Positions 1 through 8,257 of a stretch of 64,000 nt of DNA are shown here, piece by piece (positions within the stretch are counted from its first letter, which is position 1; each line of letters begins with the position of its first letter). The translations under genes were made by a program, and so were the position numbers. The notes under the pieces were generated by a model. It ran no database searches and had not been told where the DNA came from. It saw only the letters and a program-made list of their open reading frames with translations. This DNA comes from Promicromonospora sp. AC04 (GTDB lineage: Bacteria; Actinomycetota; Actinomycetes; Actinomycetales; Cellulomonadaceae): assembly GCF_003058225.1 (NCBI RefSeq), contig NZ_QBUG01000001.1, positions 558,001-622,000 of the forward strand, written 5' to 3'.

Positions 1-263
1 ACGCCGCGAGTACGGCAGCGATGACCACGGCGCTGGTGGTGCTCGTGTGGCCGTCGCTCAGATCGCGGGTCCTGCGGGTCGCTGCGGTGGCGGGGGCGGC
101 GGTGCTCACTGCCGCCACAGCGGTCGACCGGGTCATGCTCGGCGTCCACTACCCCTCCGACGTGCTGGCCGGCATTCTCTTCGGGGTCGGTTTCGTGCTG
201 GCGTCGTACCTCGCCTACCGGCACTGGTCGACGCCGCGCCGCGAGCGCGGTACGGCGTCCTGA
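1..263 (+). CDS. PAP2-family phosphatase, C-terminal part (cut by window edge)
   Basis: The frame is open to the left edge and ends in TGA at 261-263. The visible part begins with an A-A-S-T-A-A-M stretch, which is what normally follows the PSGH motif of type 2 phosphatidic acid phosphatases, and carries the third family motif as HYPSDVLAG near residues 47-55 of the visible part. Two hydrophobic helices surround it. Such enzymes are integral membrane phosphatases acting on lipid phosphates or undecaprenyl pyrophosphate. The catalytic motifs 1 and 2 lie outside the window. The stop overlaps the start of a second PAP2 gene (TGATG), so the two are probably translationally coupled. Confidence 0.8.
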   Translation, partial: AASTAAMTTALVVLVWPSLRSRVLRVAAVAGAAVLTAATAVDRVMLGVHYPSDVLAGILFGVGFVLASYLAYRHWSTPRRERGTAS

Positions 264-970
264 TGCTCGACCTCGATCGGTGGGCGGACGACACGTCGGC
301 ACCTGGAGGGCGCGAGGTGCGGCGCGACCTCGGCCTGCGTGTCGGGGTCCCGGCAGCGGTGTGGTGGGCGGTCGTCGTCGGGCTCGGGCTCCTGCTCACC
401 GGCCCGCTGGCAGGGCTCAGAGAGCGGGAGACCGCGGTCAGCGAATGGTTCGTCCAGCAGCGCACGGCGGCCCTCGACACCCTCACGGAGGTGTGGAGCG
501 TGTTGGGGACCACCGAGACGATCATCGGGATCTGCGTCGTCGTGTCCGGCGTCGTCTGGTGGCGAACCAGGCAGTGGTGGTACGCGGTGGTCCCGGCTAT
601 CGCGGTCGCCGTCCAGGCGGCGGTCTTCATGCTGGCGGCGCTTGTCGTGAGCGCCGAACGCCCCGAGGTGGAGCAGCTCGACCCGGCGCCGCCTACCTCG
701 AGCTTCCCAAGCGGCCACTCCGGCGCCTCGATAGCGCTCTACGTCTCGCTGGCGCTGATGGCCCAGCGGATCGGGCAACCGTGGCTGCGCGTGAGCGTGA
801 CCATCGTGCTGTCCGTGCTGCCCCTGCTCGTCGTCTACTCCCGGCTGTACCGGGGGATGCACTATCCGAGCGACGTCGTCGTCGGGGTGCTCAACGGCCT
901 CGTGTGCGTCGTGCTCGGGTGGTACTGGCTGCGGCGGACGCCCCGTCGTGTCGAGGACGGCGGCGTCTGA
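263..970 (+). CDS. PAP2-family membrane phosphatase
   Basis: 235 residues with five to six hydrophobic helices. Motif 2 is SFPSGHS (about 147-153, general acid His152) and motif 3 is S-R-L-Y-R-G-M-H-Y-P-S-D (about 193-204, nucleophile His200). Motif 1 is reduced to E-R-P at 132-134; the lysine seven residues before the Arg is not there, a known variation. The family removes terminal phosphate from membrane lipid phosphates at the outer face. The ATG at 263 was chosen because it overlaps the stop of the preceding PAP2 gene. Two PAP2 genes in tandem suggest related but distinct substrates; the substrate cannot be read from the sequence. Confidence 0.85.
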   Translation: MLDLDRWADDTSAPGGREVRRDLGLRVGVPAAVWWAVVVGLGLLLTGPLAGLRERETAVSEWFVQQRTAALDTLTEVWSVLGTTETIIGICVVVSGVVWWRTRQWWYAVVPAIAVAVQAAVFMLAALVVSAERPEVEQLDPAPPTSSFPSGHSGASIALYVSLALMAQRIGQPWLRVSVTIVLSVLPLLVVYSRLYRGMHYPSDVVVGVLNGLVCVVLGWYWLRRTPRRVEDGGV

Positions 971-1041
971 ATACCCGTCCCCGGCGAGCTCTGCTGCCGA
1001 CGCTGTGCCGACTCATCGGGACGCTCCCGCGCAGGTCAGCC

Positions 1042-2331
1042 TCACCGGCGACGCTTCTTCAGATAAACAGCGAGCTCGTCGTACGCACCGGCGTCGTTGC
1101 CGTACATCGCGTAGTTCTTGGCGGTCTCCATCCACTCTCCGATGCTCGGCCGCACGGACTTCGCCGCCTCCTGCAGGTGACGCTGCGTGATCGGAACTAC
1201 CCGGCCTGCGGCCATCGACTCCTCCATCGCGGTCTCCGTCGCCTGCTCGCACACCAGCGCGAGGTCGGCCCCCGACATGCCATCCGACGCCCGCGCGATC
1301 TTCGCGAGGTCGAGCCGCTCGACAGGGCGGCCACGCAGGTGCAGTCGCAGGATCGCCTCGCGGCTCTCGACGTCCGGCGGCAGCACCAGCACGGTCCGGT
1401 CGAACCGTCCCGGCCGGAGCAGCGCTGAGTCGATGTCCCACGGGTGGTTGCTCGCACCGAGGACGAAGAGCCCTTCGTTCTCCGTGCTCGCACCGTCCAG
1501 CTCGGACAGCATCTGGTTCACGACGCCGCGCATGGCCGACCCTCCACCGCGGAGGTTCGACCGCTTCTGGCCCAGCGCGTCCATCTCGTCGAAGAACAGG
1601 ACACACGGCCGGTTCCGGCGGGCTGTGTCGAAGATGTCGCGCAGGTTGCGTTCGCTGCTGCCGATCCACATGTCGAGGACGTCACTCAGGCCGATCTCGT
1701 AGAAGCTCGCACCGAGCTCGCCCGCGAGCGCGCGGGCAATGAACGTCTTGCCGCACCCGGGCGGTCCCCACAGCAGGAGCCCGCCCCGCAGCGACTTGCC
1801 GAACTCCCTGCTCAGCTCCGGGTTGCGCAGCGGCGTGAGGAACGACTGATCGAGGCGCTTCTTCACGCTCGCGAGGCCACCGACGTCCGCCAGCGTGACC
1901 CCTGCCTGCCCTAGGGTGCCGATGGCGGGCTCCGCGACAGGCTCGCTGCCGGACCACTGTTCGAGGATCTCGTCAGCGGTGTCCGGGACGGCGGCCGCAG
2001 CCGTGTGCGGTGCGCCCGCAAGAGGGGTCCGGGATGGCGGCGCCGCTGCGCCGGCCGGGGTGATCGGCGGGTCCACCGGTGCGAGCGCGTCAGCAAGGCG
2101 GCCGTAGGACGCCGCCTTCGCCTCGTCGCCGAGCGCCCGTGCGGCGCCGGCTGCGGTGCGCAGCGCCTCGACGTGATCTGGTACTGCTGCCAGCACGGTG
2201 GTGGCGTGCGTGAGCGCCTTGTCCGGCCGGCCGGCCTCCGCGAACAGTCTCGCGACGTGTGCCCGCACCGCGTGATTGGCGGGATCTGCGGTCAGCGCGA
2301 CGAGCAGTGCGTCGATCACCGGATGCGTCAT
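1042..2331 (-). CDS. AAA+ ATPase with N-terminal TPR-like region (CDC48/SpoVK-like)
   Basis: 429 residues. Residues 10-85 are Ala/Leu-rich helical pairs resembling two TPR units, 86-140 is a Pro/Ala linker, and 145-400 is one AAA module. Visible motifs are Walker A GPPGCGKT (189-196), Walker B LFFDEMD (245-251), sensor-1 Asn295 and the arginine-finger segment RPGRFD (306-311). The pore-loop position reads M-W-I-G-S-S (221-226) with an aromatic residue as in protein-threading AAA ATPases. No protease domain is attached, so it probably remodels protein or acts with a partner. The divergent neighbour is a TPR membrane protein. The ATG at 2331 is preferred; an upstream in-frame ATG at 2376 is possible. 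Confidence 0.85.
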   Translation of the reverse strand: MTHPVIDALLVALTADPANHAVRAHVARLFAEAGRPDKALTHATTVLAAVPDHVEALRTAAGAARALGDEAKAASYGRLADALAPVDPPITPAGAAAPPSRTPLAGAPHTAAAAVPDTADEILEQWSGSEPVAEPAIGTLGQAGVTLADVGGLASVKKRLDQSFLTPLRNPELSREFGKSLRGGLLLWGPPGCGKTFIARALAGELGASFYEIGLSDVLDMWIGSSERNLRDIFDTARRNRPCVLFFDEMDALGQKRSNLRGGGSAMRGVVNQMLSELDGASTENEGLFVLGASNHPWDIDSALLRPGRFDRTVLVLPPDVESREAILRLHLRGRPVERLDLAKIARASDGMSGADLALVCEQATETAMEESMAAGRVVPITQRHLQEAAKSVRPSIGEWMETAKNYAMYGNDAGAYDELAVYLKKRRR

Positions 2332-2444
2332 TCGCCGAACGGTACCGGATTGCTTTCGGCGACTTTGACCCGTCATGTCGGAACCTCTACCGTGTGCCTG
2401 ATTCGTGCTCGAACCCGAGCCGCGACCTGTGTGCCGGGGTGGGT

Positions 2445-3671
2445 ATGAACGAGACTGCAGCTGCCGCAGAGCGACGCGGCCAGGCTTTGCTAGACCTTGG
2501 CCGTGGCCGGGAGGCGGAGGAACAGTTCCGTATCGCGCTGGCCGCGACCCCTGATGATCCGGACCTTCTGACCCAGCTGGCACAGGCGCTCCTGGAGCAG
2601 GACCGTCACCAGGAGGCGCACGACGTCAGTCGCGCGGCCGTGGGCGCAGCCCCTGAGCACGTGATGGCCTACTCGATCCTCTCCGCGTCCCTCGCTGGGC
2701 TCGAACGCCTGCCCGAAGCGCGCGAGGCTGTCCGTCGAGCTCTCGGACTGGCCCCGCACTTCGCCGGGCTGCACGTCCAGGAGGCCCGCGTTCTGCTGGC
2801 CCAGAACCTGCCCGCCGAGGCACTGGCGAGCGTCGCACGGGCACGCGCTCTCCACCCGGAGGACGCAGACGCCGCGGCGGTGCAGGCCGCCGCGCTGTAC
2901 GACATGAACCGGTTCGGCGAGGCTCAGGCTGCGGTCCACGAGGCCTTGCGCCTGGACCCGGAGAGTGTCGTCGCGCACCGCGTCCAGGGCCTGCTGGCAC
3001 TGCGTCGTGGCGGCGGTGCGCCCGCTATTCAGGCGCACCGGACCGCACTGCGCCTCTCCCCCACGGACTCCGGCGCCCGCGACGGGCTCGCCGTCTCCCT
3101 CAAGTCACGTAACCCGCTCTACGGCCTCCTGCTGCGGTACAGCATGTGGTTGCAGGCGCAACCGAAGGCGCTGCGGCTGGGGATGGTCATCTTGCCGCTG
3201 GTCCTAACCCGACTGCTGCGCCCCTTCGACGACCAGCCGTGGGCGACCGCCCTGCTCGTCCTCGTGCTCGCGTATGTCGTGCTCAGCTGGAGCCTCGAGC
3301 CGCTGATGAACACCGTCCTGCTCCTCAGCCGCGACCGGCACGTCCTGGGCCGTCCGGAGCGGTTGGCGACCTATGCCTTCCTCGGTTTCGCCGGGGCGGG
3401 CCTCGCAGTGCTCACCGTGGGCCTGGCAGGGGGCTTTTCCCTCTTCCAGACCCTTGCTCTCGGGCTGGGCCTGTGGGCGATGTCCATCGGCTCCGCCCAT
3501 ACGGTCCGAGCCGGACGTGTCAAGGTGCTGACTATCGGGGCCGGGGTGGCCGCGGTCCTCGCCACGGTGGCGTTCGCCGGCACCCTGGCCGGGGTCGGCG
3601 GCCTGGGCGTCGCGGTGATGACAGTGCTGCTGGGTGGCATCGCTTCCCTCTGGTTCACCGCCTTCGCCTGA
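2445..3671 (+). CDS. TPR-repeat protein with C-terminal multispan membrane domain
   Basis: 408 residues. The first about 210 residues are consecutive 34-residue TPR units with typical Ala/Leu/Pro spacing (each ending near a 'hP' step, for example D-P-E-S and S-P-T-D). From about residue 235 to the end there are about six hydrophobic helices, so the TPR domain is anchored in the membrane, probably facing the cytoplasm. No catalytic motif is seen. It starts 113 bp from the divergent AAA+ gene, which itself has a TPR-like N-terminus; the pairing suggests a membrane-recruited ATPase complex (inference). The ATG at 2445 is chosen at the first TPR helix. Confidence 0.75.
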   Translation: MNETAAAAERRGQALLDLGRGREAEEQFRIALAATPDDPDLLTQLAQALLEQDRHQEAHDVSRAAVGAAPEHVMAYSILSASLAGLERLPEAREAVRRALGLAPHFAGLHVQEARVLLAQNLPAEALASVARARALHPEDADAAAVQAAALYDMNRFGEAQAAVHEALRLDPESVVAHRVQGLLALRRGGGAPAIQAHRTALRLSPTDSGARDGLAVSLKSRNPLYGLLLRYSMWLQAQPKALRLGMVILPLVLTRLLRPFDDQPWATALLVLVLAYVVLSWSLEPLMNTVLLLSRDRHVLGRPERLATYAFLGFAGAGLAVLTVGLAGGFSLFQTLALGLGLWAMSIGSAHTVRAGRVKVLTIGAGVAAVLATVAFAGTLAGVGGLGVAVMTVLLGGIASLWFTAFA

Positions 3672-3685
3672 GGAACGCGGTGATC

Positions 3686-3709
3686 GAACCTGCCGGTCTC
3701 GACAGGTTC
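3686..3709. terminator. Possible weak terminator between convergent genes
   Basis: A 7-bp inverted repeat, GAACCTG / CAGGTTC, with a 10-nt loop lies 15 bp after the stop of the TPR gene and before the end of the convergent hydrolase gene. There is no T-tract, so this is only a candidate. Confidence 0.3.
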
Positions 3710-3835
3710 AGTCACCCGGGGGGCCGATGGCGAGGCGTTGGTCGCAAGCTCGATATGTGTGCGCGCATGACTCCGCGCCATGCACTGACAAGCTACTGCG
3801 GCCACCAACGCGGCGACAGTTCCGGCGAAATGATG

Positions 3836-4657
3836 TCAGGACCCCGGCGCGACCCACCCGGTGATCGCCTCGATGACCTCGCCTTGCCAGGCCAAGGTCT
3901 GCGGCTGCCGATAGGCCTTGTCCCCAGCGACAGCGAACCCATGCCCCGCACCCTCGATCACGAGGAGTCGCGACCGGTCGTTGAGCTGTTCCATCGCCTC
4001 GTACGACGGCCCGATCGGCACCTGGGTATCCGCGTCCCCATGCACGATCAGGACCGGCGCAACGATCTCGCCGAGCGCAGTGTGCGGCTGCAGCCAGAAC
4101 ACCTCGTTGAGAAAAGCCCGCCCGTGCCGAAAAGAGGCCGAGTACTGCACGAACCCGTCCCGGGTCAGCTTGTCGCCGTGCTCGTCGTCGAGACGGTCGT
4201 CCACCCAGTACGGGCGCGAGTCGATCGTGCGCTTCTTGTAGTCGATCCGCGGGCACAGCATCACCAGCCGCTGCACCTGCGCCGGGCGCTTGGCGGCGTA
4301 GTACGCGCAGATCCCGCCGGCGAACGACTGGCCCACCAGCGACGTCGTCGTCACGCCCGTCTGGGCGCTCAGCACCTCGAACCCTGCCCGCATGTCGTTG
4401 AGCAACCCGGCCAGGGTGACGTCTTCCTGCGTGCCCTCGGACTCCCCGTGACCGCGCAGGTCGAACCGCAACGAAGCGATCCCGGCGGCAGCAAGCCCTT
4501 CGGCAATTCGGTCGAAGAAGCCCGACTCGTGCCGGGTCACCCCTCGCCCATGCACGAGCAGCACGCCAAGACTTGCCGGCTCGTCGGGGACGACGACATC
4601 ACCGAAGAGCCGCAGGCCGTCCAGGGACTTGAACTCCACTCGCGACTCATCAGGCAC
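3836..4657 (-). CDS. Alpha/beta hydrolase (esterase/acyl-hydrolase type)
   Basis: 273 residues starting at a GTG preceded by GGGAGG five bases upstream. The catalytic triad is visible: nucleophile Ser111 in GQSFAGG, an acid in HGDADTQVP (about 207-214) and His239 in GAGHGF. An oxyanion H-G-R-G segment is at 37-40 and the strand R-F-D-L-R-G-H-G at 64-71 is typical of dienelactone-hydrolase/BAAT-like serine hydrolases. No signal peptide, so cytoplasmic. The substrate is unknown. It is divergent from a luciferase-like oxidoreductase 243 bp away. Confidence 0.85.
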   Translation of the reverse strand: MPDESRVEFKSLDGLRLFGDVVVPDEPASLGVLLVHGRGVTRHESGFFDRIAEGLAAAGIASLRFDLRGHGESEGTQEDVTLAGLLNDMRAGFEVLSAQTGVTTTSLVGQSFAGGICAYYAAKRPAQVQRLVMLCPRIDYKKRTIDSRPYWVDDRLDDEHGDKLTRDGFVQYSASFRHGRAFLNEVFWLQPHTALGEIVAPVLIVHGDADTQVPIGPSYEAMEQLNDRSRLLVIEGAGHGFAVAGDKAYRQPQTLAWQGEVIEAITGWVAPGS

Positions 4658-4900
4658 GACGACCTCCCAAGAAACGGGACCAGCACGAACATCATCAGTC
4701 TGCCCCCGCAACGTCGAGGTGGGATGCGAGCGGGCGGCGGGAGTTGGGCTGAGCAGGCCGTGGCGGAGAGACGCGAGGGTCAGTACCTCCCCACGGTCCG
4801 CCGACCGAGCCCATGCCCAAGGCCTTGCCTGCAGCGGACCTCCTGGCTCACCCTGGCCGTACCGAGGCGTCCCGTCGGAATCGGACAAAGGAGTCCAGGC

Positions 4901-5707
4901 ATGACCAGACCGTTCCGGTTCGGAGTCGTGACCCCGCTGCTGACTGACCTGCCCTCGTGGCGCGACCGGGTGCGCCGGATCGCCGACAGCGGCTACTCGA
5001 CGCTGCTGATGCCCGACGTCCCGCACTGGCAGCCCGCACCCGCACCGACGCTCGCCTTCGCAGCGGCACAGACGGACCTGCGTGTCGGCACCTGGGTGTA
5101 CGCCTCCCCGCTGCGCCCGGCCTGGAGCACCGCATGGGAGGCGCACTCCCTGTCAGTACTCACCGAGGGCCGCTTCGAGATGGGCATCGGCACCGGCCGG
5201 CCGGGGATCGAGAACGAGCTCCGCGACCTCGGGATGCCCGAGGTCCCGCCGCGAGAGCGGTTGGCCCAGGTACAGCAGACGGTGGCGACGCTGCGAGACC
5301 TGGACGGTCCCGACCTGCACACGCCGGTAGTGATGGCCGTTCGCGGACCGAAGGCCCAAGCCCTGGCCGCCGACGTCGCCGACACCGTCACCTTCGCGGC
5401 GATGCCCAGTGACACCCGTGCCGAGGTCACGGCGATGGCACGCGGGTTCCACGCCACACGGGACATCGAGCTCGCGCTCCACGTGCCCGTCGTCGGCGAC
5501 GCCGTCGCGCCGTTCATGGCACCCCCGGACATCGACACGGCTGCGCTGCGCGAGGCGGACTCGCTGGCCATCCTCCCCGATGACCCGGACGCGGCCGCCG
5601 AGGAGATCCAGCGGCGGCGAGAGGAGATCGGCTACTCCTACTTCGTCTTCGGCGCCGACTTCGCCGAACGGCTCGCACCGGTCGTCGCTGAGCTCTCCGG
5701 ACGGTAG
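4901..5707 (+). CDS. LLM-class (luciferase-like) flavin/F420 oxidoreductase
   Basis: 268 residues, ATG at 4901 with AAAGGAG ten bases upstream. The N-terminal strand F-R-F-G-V-V-T-P, the segment S-G-Y-S-T-L-L-M-P-D near 23-32, and the G-R-F-E-M-G-I-G-T-G-R block at about 90-100 are the (beta/alpha)8 barrel signatures of bacterial luciferase-like monooxygenases and F420-dependent reductases. In actinobacteria most members use F420 or FMN. The family name is secure; the cofactor and substrate are inferred. The protein is shorter than the 330-residue luciferase subunits but within the range of the F420 group. Confidence 0.85.
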   Translation: MTRPFRFGVVTPLLTDLPSWRDRVRRIADSGYSTLLMPDVPHWQPAPAPTLAFAAAQTDLRVGTWVYASPLRPAWSTAWEAHSLSVLTEGRFEMGIGTGRPGIENELRDLGMPEVPPRERLAQVQQTVATLRDLDGPDLHTPVVMAVRGPKAQALAADVADTVTFAAMPSDTRAEVTAMARGFHATRDIELALHVPVVGDAVAPFMAPPDIDTAALREADSLAILPDDPDAAAEEIQRRREEIGYSYFVFGADFAERLAPVVAELSGR

Positions 5708-5815
5708 CCAAGCCGGGCAAGCAGCGGTGAACCTGGCGACGGTCTGGTGCAGCACCTGGCCACCCGCCCGCCGACGCGCAATCATGGCCAGTAGCACCCA
5801 CCGGCGGGAGGCCTC

Positions 5816-7921
5816 ATGGACGCGGCAGCAACAACCACCCACCGGACCGTCGCGATCGTAGGTGCCTCCGGCGCGGGCAAGACGACGCTCACCGAGGCGC
5901 TGCTGCACCGCGCCGGCGCGATCCCCCGCGCGGGCCGGGTGGAGGACGGCAGCACGGTGAGCGATCACGAGCCCGAGGAGATCGCCCGAGGCATCTCGCT
6001 CGGCCTCGCGCTCGGGACGCTCACCTGGACGTGTCCCGACGGCGCCGTGAACACCCTGACCCTGGCCGACGCGCCGGGCCACCCGGACTTCGCGGGCGCC
6101 GCGGACACGGCCCTGTCGGTCGCGGACCTCGCGCTCGTCGTCGTCAGCGCGGTGGACGGCGTGCAGCCCGGCACCCGGAGCGCGTGGGCGGTCGCCGAGG
6201 CGCTCGGCGTGCCGCGCCTCGTCGTCGTGACCCAGGAGGACCGGGCCCGCGCCGACTTCCGGCGCGTGCTCGCCGAGCTGCGCGAGGCCTTCGGCGAGCA
6301 TCTCTGGCCCGTCGAGCTGCCGCTCGGCGAGGAGCAGTCCTTCAGCTCCATCGCGGACGTGCTCGGCGAGCACGCCCTCGTCTACGACGACGCCGGGCGA
6401 CACCACGACGAGGACCTGCCGGCCGGCGTCGTCGACGAGGAGCACCGGATGCACGTCGACGTGACCGAGGAGCTCGTGTCGCACGACGACGAGCAGCTCG
6501 ACGCATACCTGTCGGGACAGGAGCCGGCCGCGGCCGACCTCGAGCGCACCCTCGCGCGCGAGGTCGCCGCGGGCAGGGCCGTGCCCGTGGTGGTTGCCTC
6601 CGGCGTGACCGCCACCGGCGTCGACCGCCTTGCCGACCTGCTGTGCGAGCTGGCGCCCGCGCCGACCGAGCGCGACAGCCGCGTCGTCGTCGGCTCGGGC
6701 GACGACGGCGACAGCGCCGCCGACGACGACGGCGCCCCGGGGAGCTCCGTCGCGGTGGCCGCCGACCCGTCCGGCGAGCCGCTCGTGCACGTCTTCCGTA
6801 CCGTGGCCGACGTCTACGTGGGCCAGGTCTCGATGCTCAAGGTGCTCTCGGGCATCGTGCGCACCTCCGACCGGTTGCGCAACGCGACCACCGGCGCCGA
6901 CGAGCGCATCCACGGCCTGTTCCGGCTGCAGGGCAAGGAGCACCTCCCGGTCGATCACCTGTCCGCGGGCGAGGTGGGTGCCGCCGCGAAGCTGGGCGGC
7001 TCGCCGTCGGGCACGCTGCTCTGGTCGCGGCCCTCGGGCCGCGCCCGGCCCGCCCTGCCGCCGCGGCGGCAGCCGGTGTACGCCGCGACGCTCGTGCCGG
7101 CGTCGCAGTCGGACGACGAGCGGATGTCGACGGCGCTGGCCCGGCTCGTCGCCGAGGACCTGACGCTCGTCGTCGACCGCGTGGGTGACGCGACAGTGCT
7201 GCGCGGCCTCGGGGACACGCACCTCACCGTCGCGGTCGACCGGCTCGCGCGCGTGTTCGGCGTCCACGTCGAGACCGCGCCCGTGCCCGTCGCCTACCGG
7301 GAGACGATCGCGCGGGCCACGCAGGCGGAGGGCAAGGTCAAGAAGCAGTCCGGCGGGCACGGCCAGTTCGCCGTCGTACAGCTGCGGGTGACGCCGCTGC
7401 GCGAGGGCAGCTTCGAGTTCGTCGACTCGGTGGTGGGGGGCTCGGTGCCCCGGCAGTACATCTCGGCCGTCGAGAAGGGGGCGCACGACGCCATGGCCGC
7501 CGGAGGGCCACAGGGCTACCCCGTCGTGGACCTGCGCGTCGAGGTGTACGACGGCAAGTCGCACTCGGTGGACTCGTCCGACATGGCGTTCCGCACCGCG
7601 GCGGCCGCGGGCATCAGGACGGCGCTGGCCGAGGCCGGGACGGTGCTGCTCGAGCCCGTGTCGACCGTGACCGTGACCGTCCAGCCCGAGCACCAGGGCG
7701 CCGTCCTCACCGACCTGTCGGGGCGGCGCGGACGTGTCTCCGCTACCGAGCTGGCCGACGACGGCCGGGCGCGCGTCGTCGCGACCGTGCCGGAGGCGGA
7801 GCTCGGCCGGTACGTCCTCGACCTGCGATCCCTGACCGGCGGCCGAGCCGAGCTCACTGTCGAGCACGCCGGCTACGAACGGGCGCCGAGCGCCGCACGG
7901 GCGGACTCGCCGACGAGGTAG
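5816..7921 (+). CDS. EF-G-like translational GTPase (EF-G2 / FusA2 type)
   Basis: 701 residues, the usual EF-G length. P-loop GASGAGKT is at 16-23, the switch I R-G-I-S near 61-64 and switch II DAPGHPDF around 84-91. The G4 guanine-specificity motif, normally NKxD, reads T-Q-E-D at the expected place (after L-V-V-V). Domains II to V follow, including the domain IV segment K-K-Q-S-G-G-H-G-Q-F-A-V. This layout matches the second, non-essential EF-G of actinobacteria rather than FusA itself: no str operon partners are nearby. The exact role of EF-G2 is not settled. ATG at 5816 follows GGGAGG. Confidence 0.85.
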   Translation: MDAAATTTHRTVAIVGASGAGKTTLTEALLHRAGAIPRAGRVEDGSTVSDHEPEEIARGISLGLALGTLTWTCPDGAVNTLTLADAPGHPDFAGAADTALSVADLALVVVSAVDGVQPGTRSAWAVAEALGVPRLVVVTQEDRARADFRRVLAELREAFGEHLWPVELPLGEEQSFSSIADVLGEHALVYDDAGRHHDEDLPAGVVDEEHRMHVDVTEELVSHDDEQLDAYLSGQEPAAADLERTLAREVAAGRAVPVVVASGVTATGVDRLADLLCELAPAPTERDSRVVVGSGDDGDSAADDDGAPGSSVAVAADPSGEPLVHVFRTVADVYVGQVSMLKVLSGIVRTSDRLRNATTGADERIHGLFRLQGKEHLPVDHLSAGEVGAAAKLGGSPSGTLLWSRPSGRARPALPPRRQPVYAATLVPASQSDDERMSTALARLVAEDLTLVVDRVGDATVLRGLGDTHLTVAVDRLARVFGVHVETAPVPVAYRETIARATQAEGKVKKQSGGHGQFAVVQLRVTPLREGSFEFVDSVVGGSVPRQYISAVEKGAHDAMAAGGPQGYPVVDLRVEVYDGKSHSVDSSDMAFRTAAAAGIRTALAEAGTVLLEPVSTVTVTVQPEHQGAVLTDLSGRRGRVSATELADDGRARVVATVPEAELGRYVLDLRSLTGGRAELTVEHAGYERAPSAARADSPTR

Positions 7922-8094
7922 GCACCGACGGCCGTCTCGCGGGCCGACCACCGGGCGCGGGCCGACGTCGCGGCGTCACCACGGCCGCCGTCGGGCACGC
8001 TCGCAGGGATGGTGATCGTGGTGCGACGGGGCGCGGTCGCGTCCAGGCCTCGCGTTCCCCCTTACGGAGCCGAGCCGTGACCTGGCGAGCCTGT

Positions 8095-8112
8095 GATCGG
8101 GAGGTCCTGGAT
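8095..8112 (+). promoter_or_regulatory. Shared upstream element, copy 1
   Basis: GATCGGGAGGTCCTGGAT matches the element at 12389-12406 at 16 of 18 positions. The core AGGTCCT is itself a short dyad (AGG-T-CCT). One copy precedes the SDR-MFS-ALDH genes and the other precedes the PaoABC-type genes, so it may be a binding site of a common regulator not encoded next to either. Confidence 0.45.
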
Positions 8113-8202
8113 AGGTCTGCGCCGTCCGCCAAGGATCGATGCCATGGCCACCAACCGAGTGGCTGGCCCCGGGCAGAAGCCCGATCGCACAGGGAGCAGG
8201 GT

Positions 8203-8222
8203 CCGTCCGCGATCGCGGACGG
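8203..8222. promoter_or_regulatory. Perfect 20-bp palindrome, candidate operator
   Basis: CCGTCCGCGATCGCGGACGG is identical on both strands and ends 35 bp before the SDR start. Its size fits a dimeric helix-turn-helix repressor. No regulator gene is adjacent. Confidence 0.45.
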
Positions 8223-8257
8223 CCCACCCCAAGACCACGACCTCAAGGAGCAGAACG

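Larger units (their letters stand above)
7922..8257. other. 336-bp intergenic regulatory region
   Basis: No convincing gene on either strand. It contains the 18-bp element at 8095-8112 shared with the upstream region of the molybdenum hydroxylase operon, and a perfect 20-bp palindrome at 8203-8222 just before the SDR gene, followed by AAGGAG. Confidence 0.6.

Noticed and set aside
1-970. Single PAP2 gene broken by a frameshift
   Set aside because: Each frame has its own HYPSD motif and C-terminal helices, so these are two tandem genes.
4657-5146. N-terminal extension of the alpha/beta hydrolase
   Set aside because: Extension overlaps the divergent oxidoreductase gene and lacks protein-like character; GTG 4657 has a good RBS.
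5153-7951. Very long open frame antisense to the EF-G-like gene
   Set aside because: Product is low-complexity Arg/Gly/His-rich, has no domain, and mirrors codon bias of the gene on the other strand.
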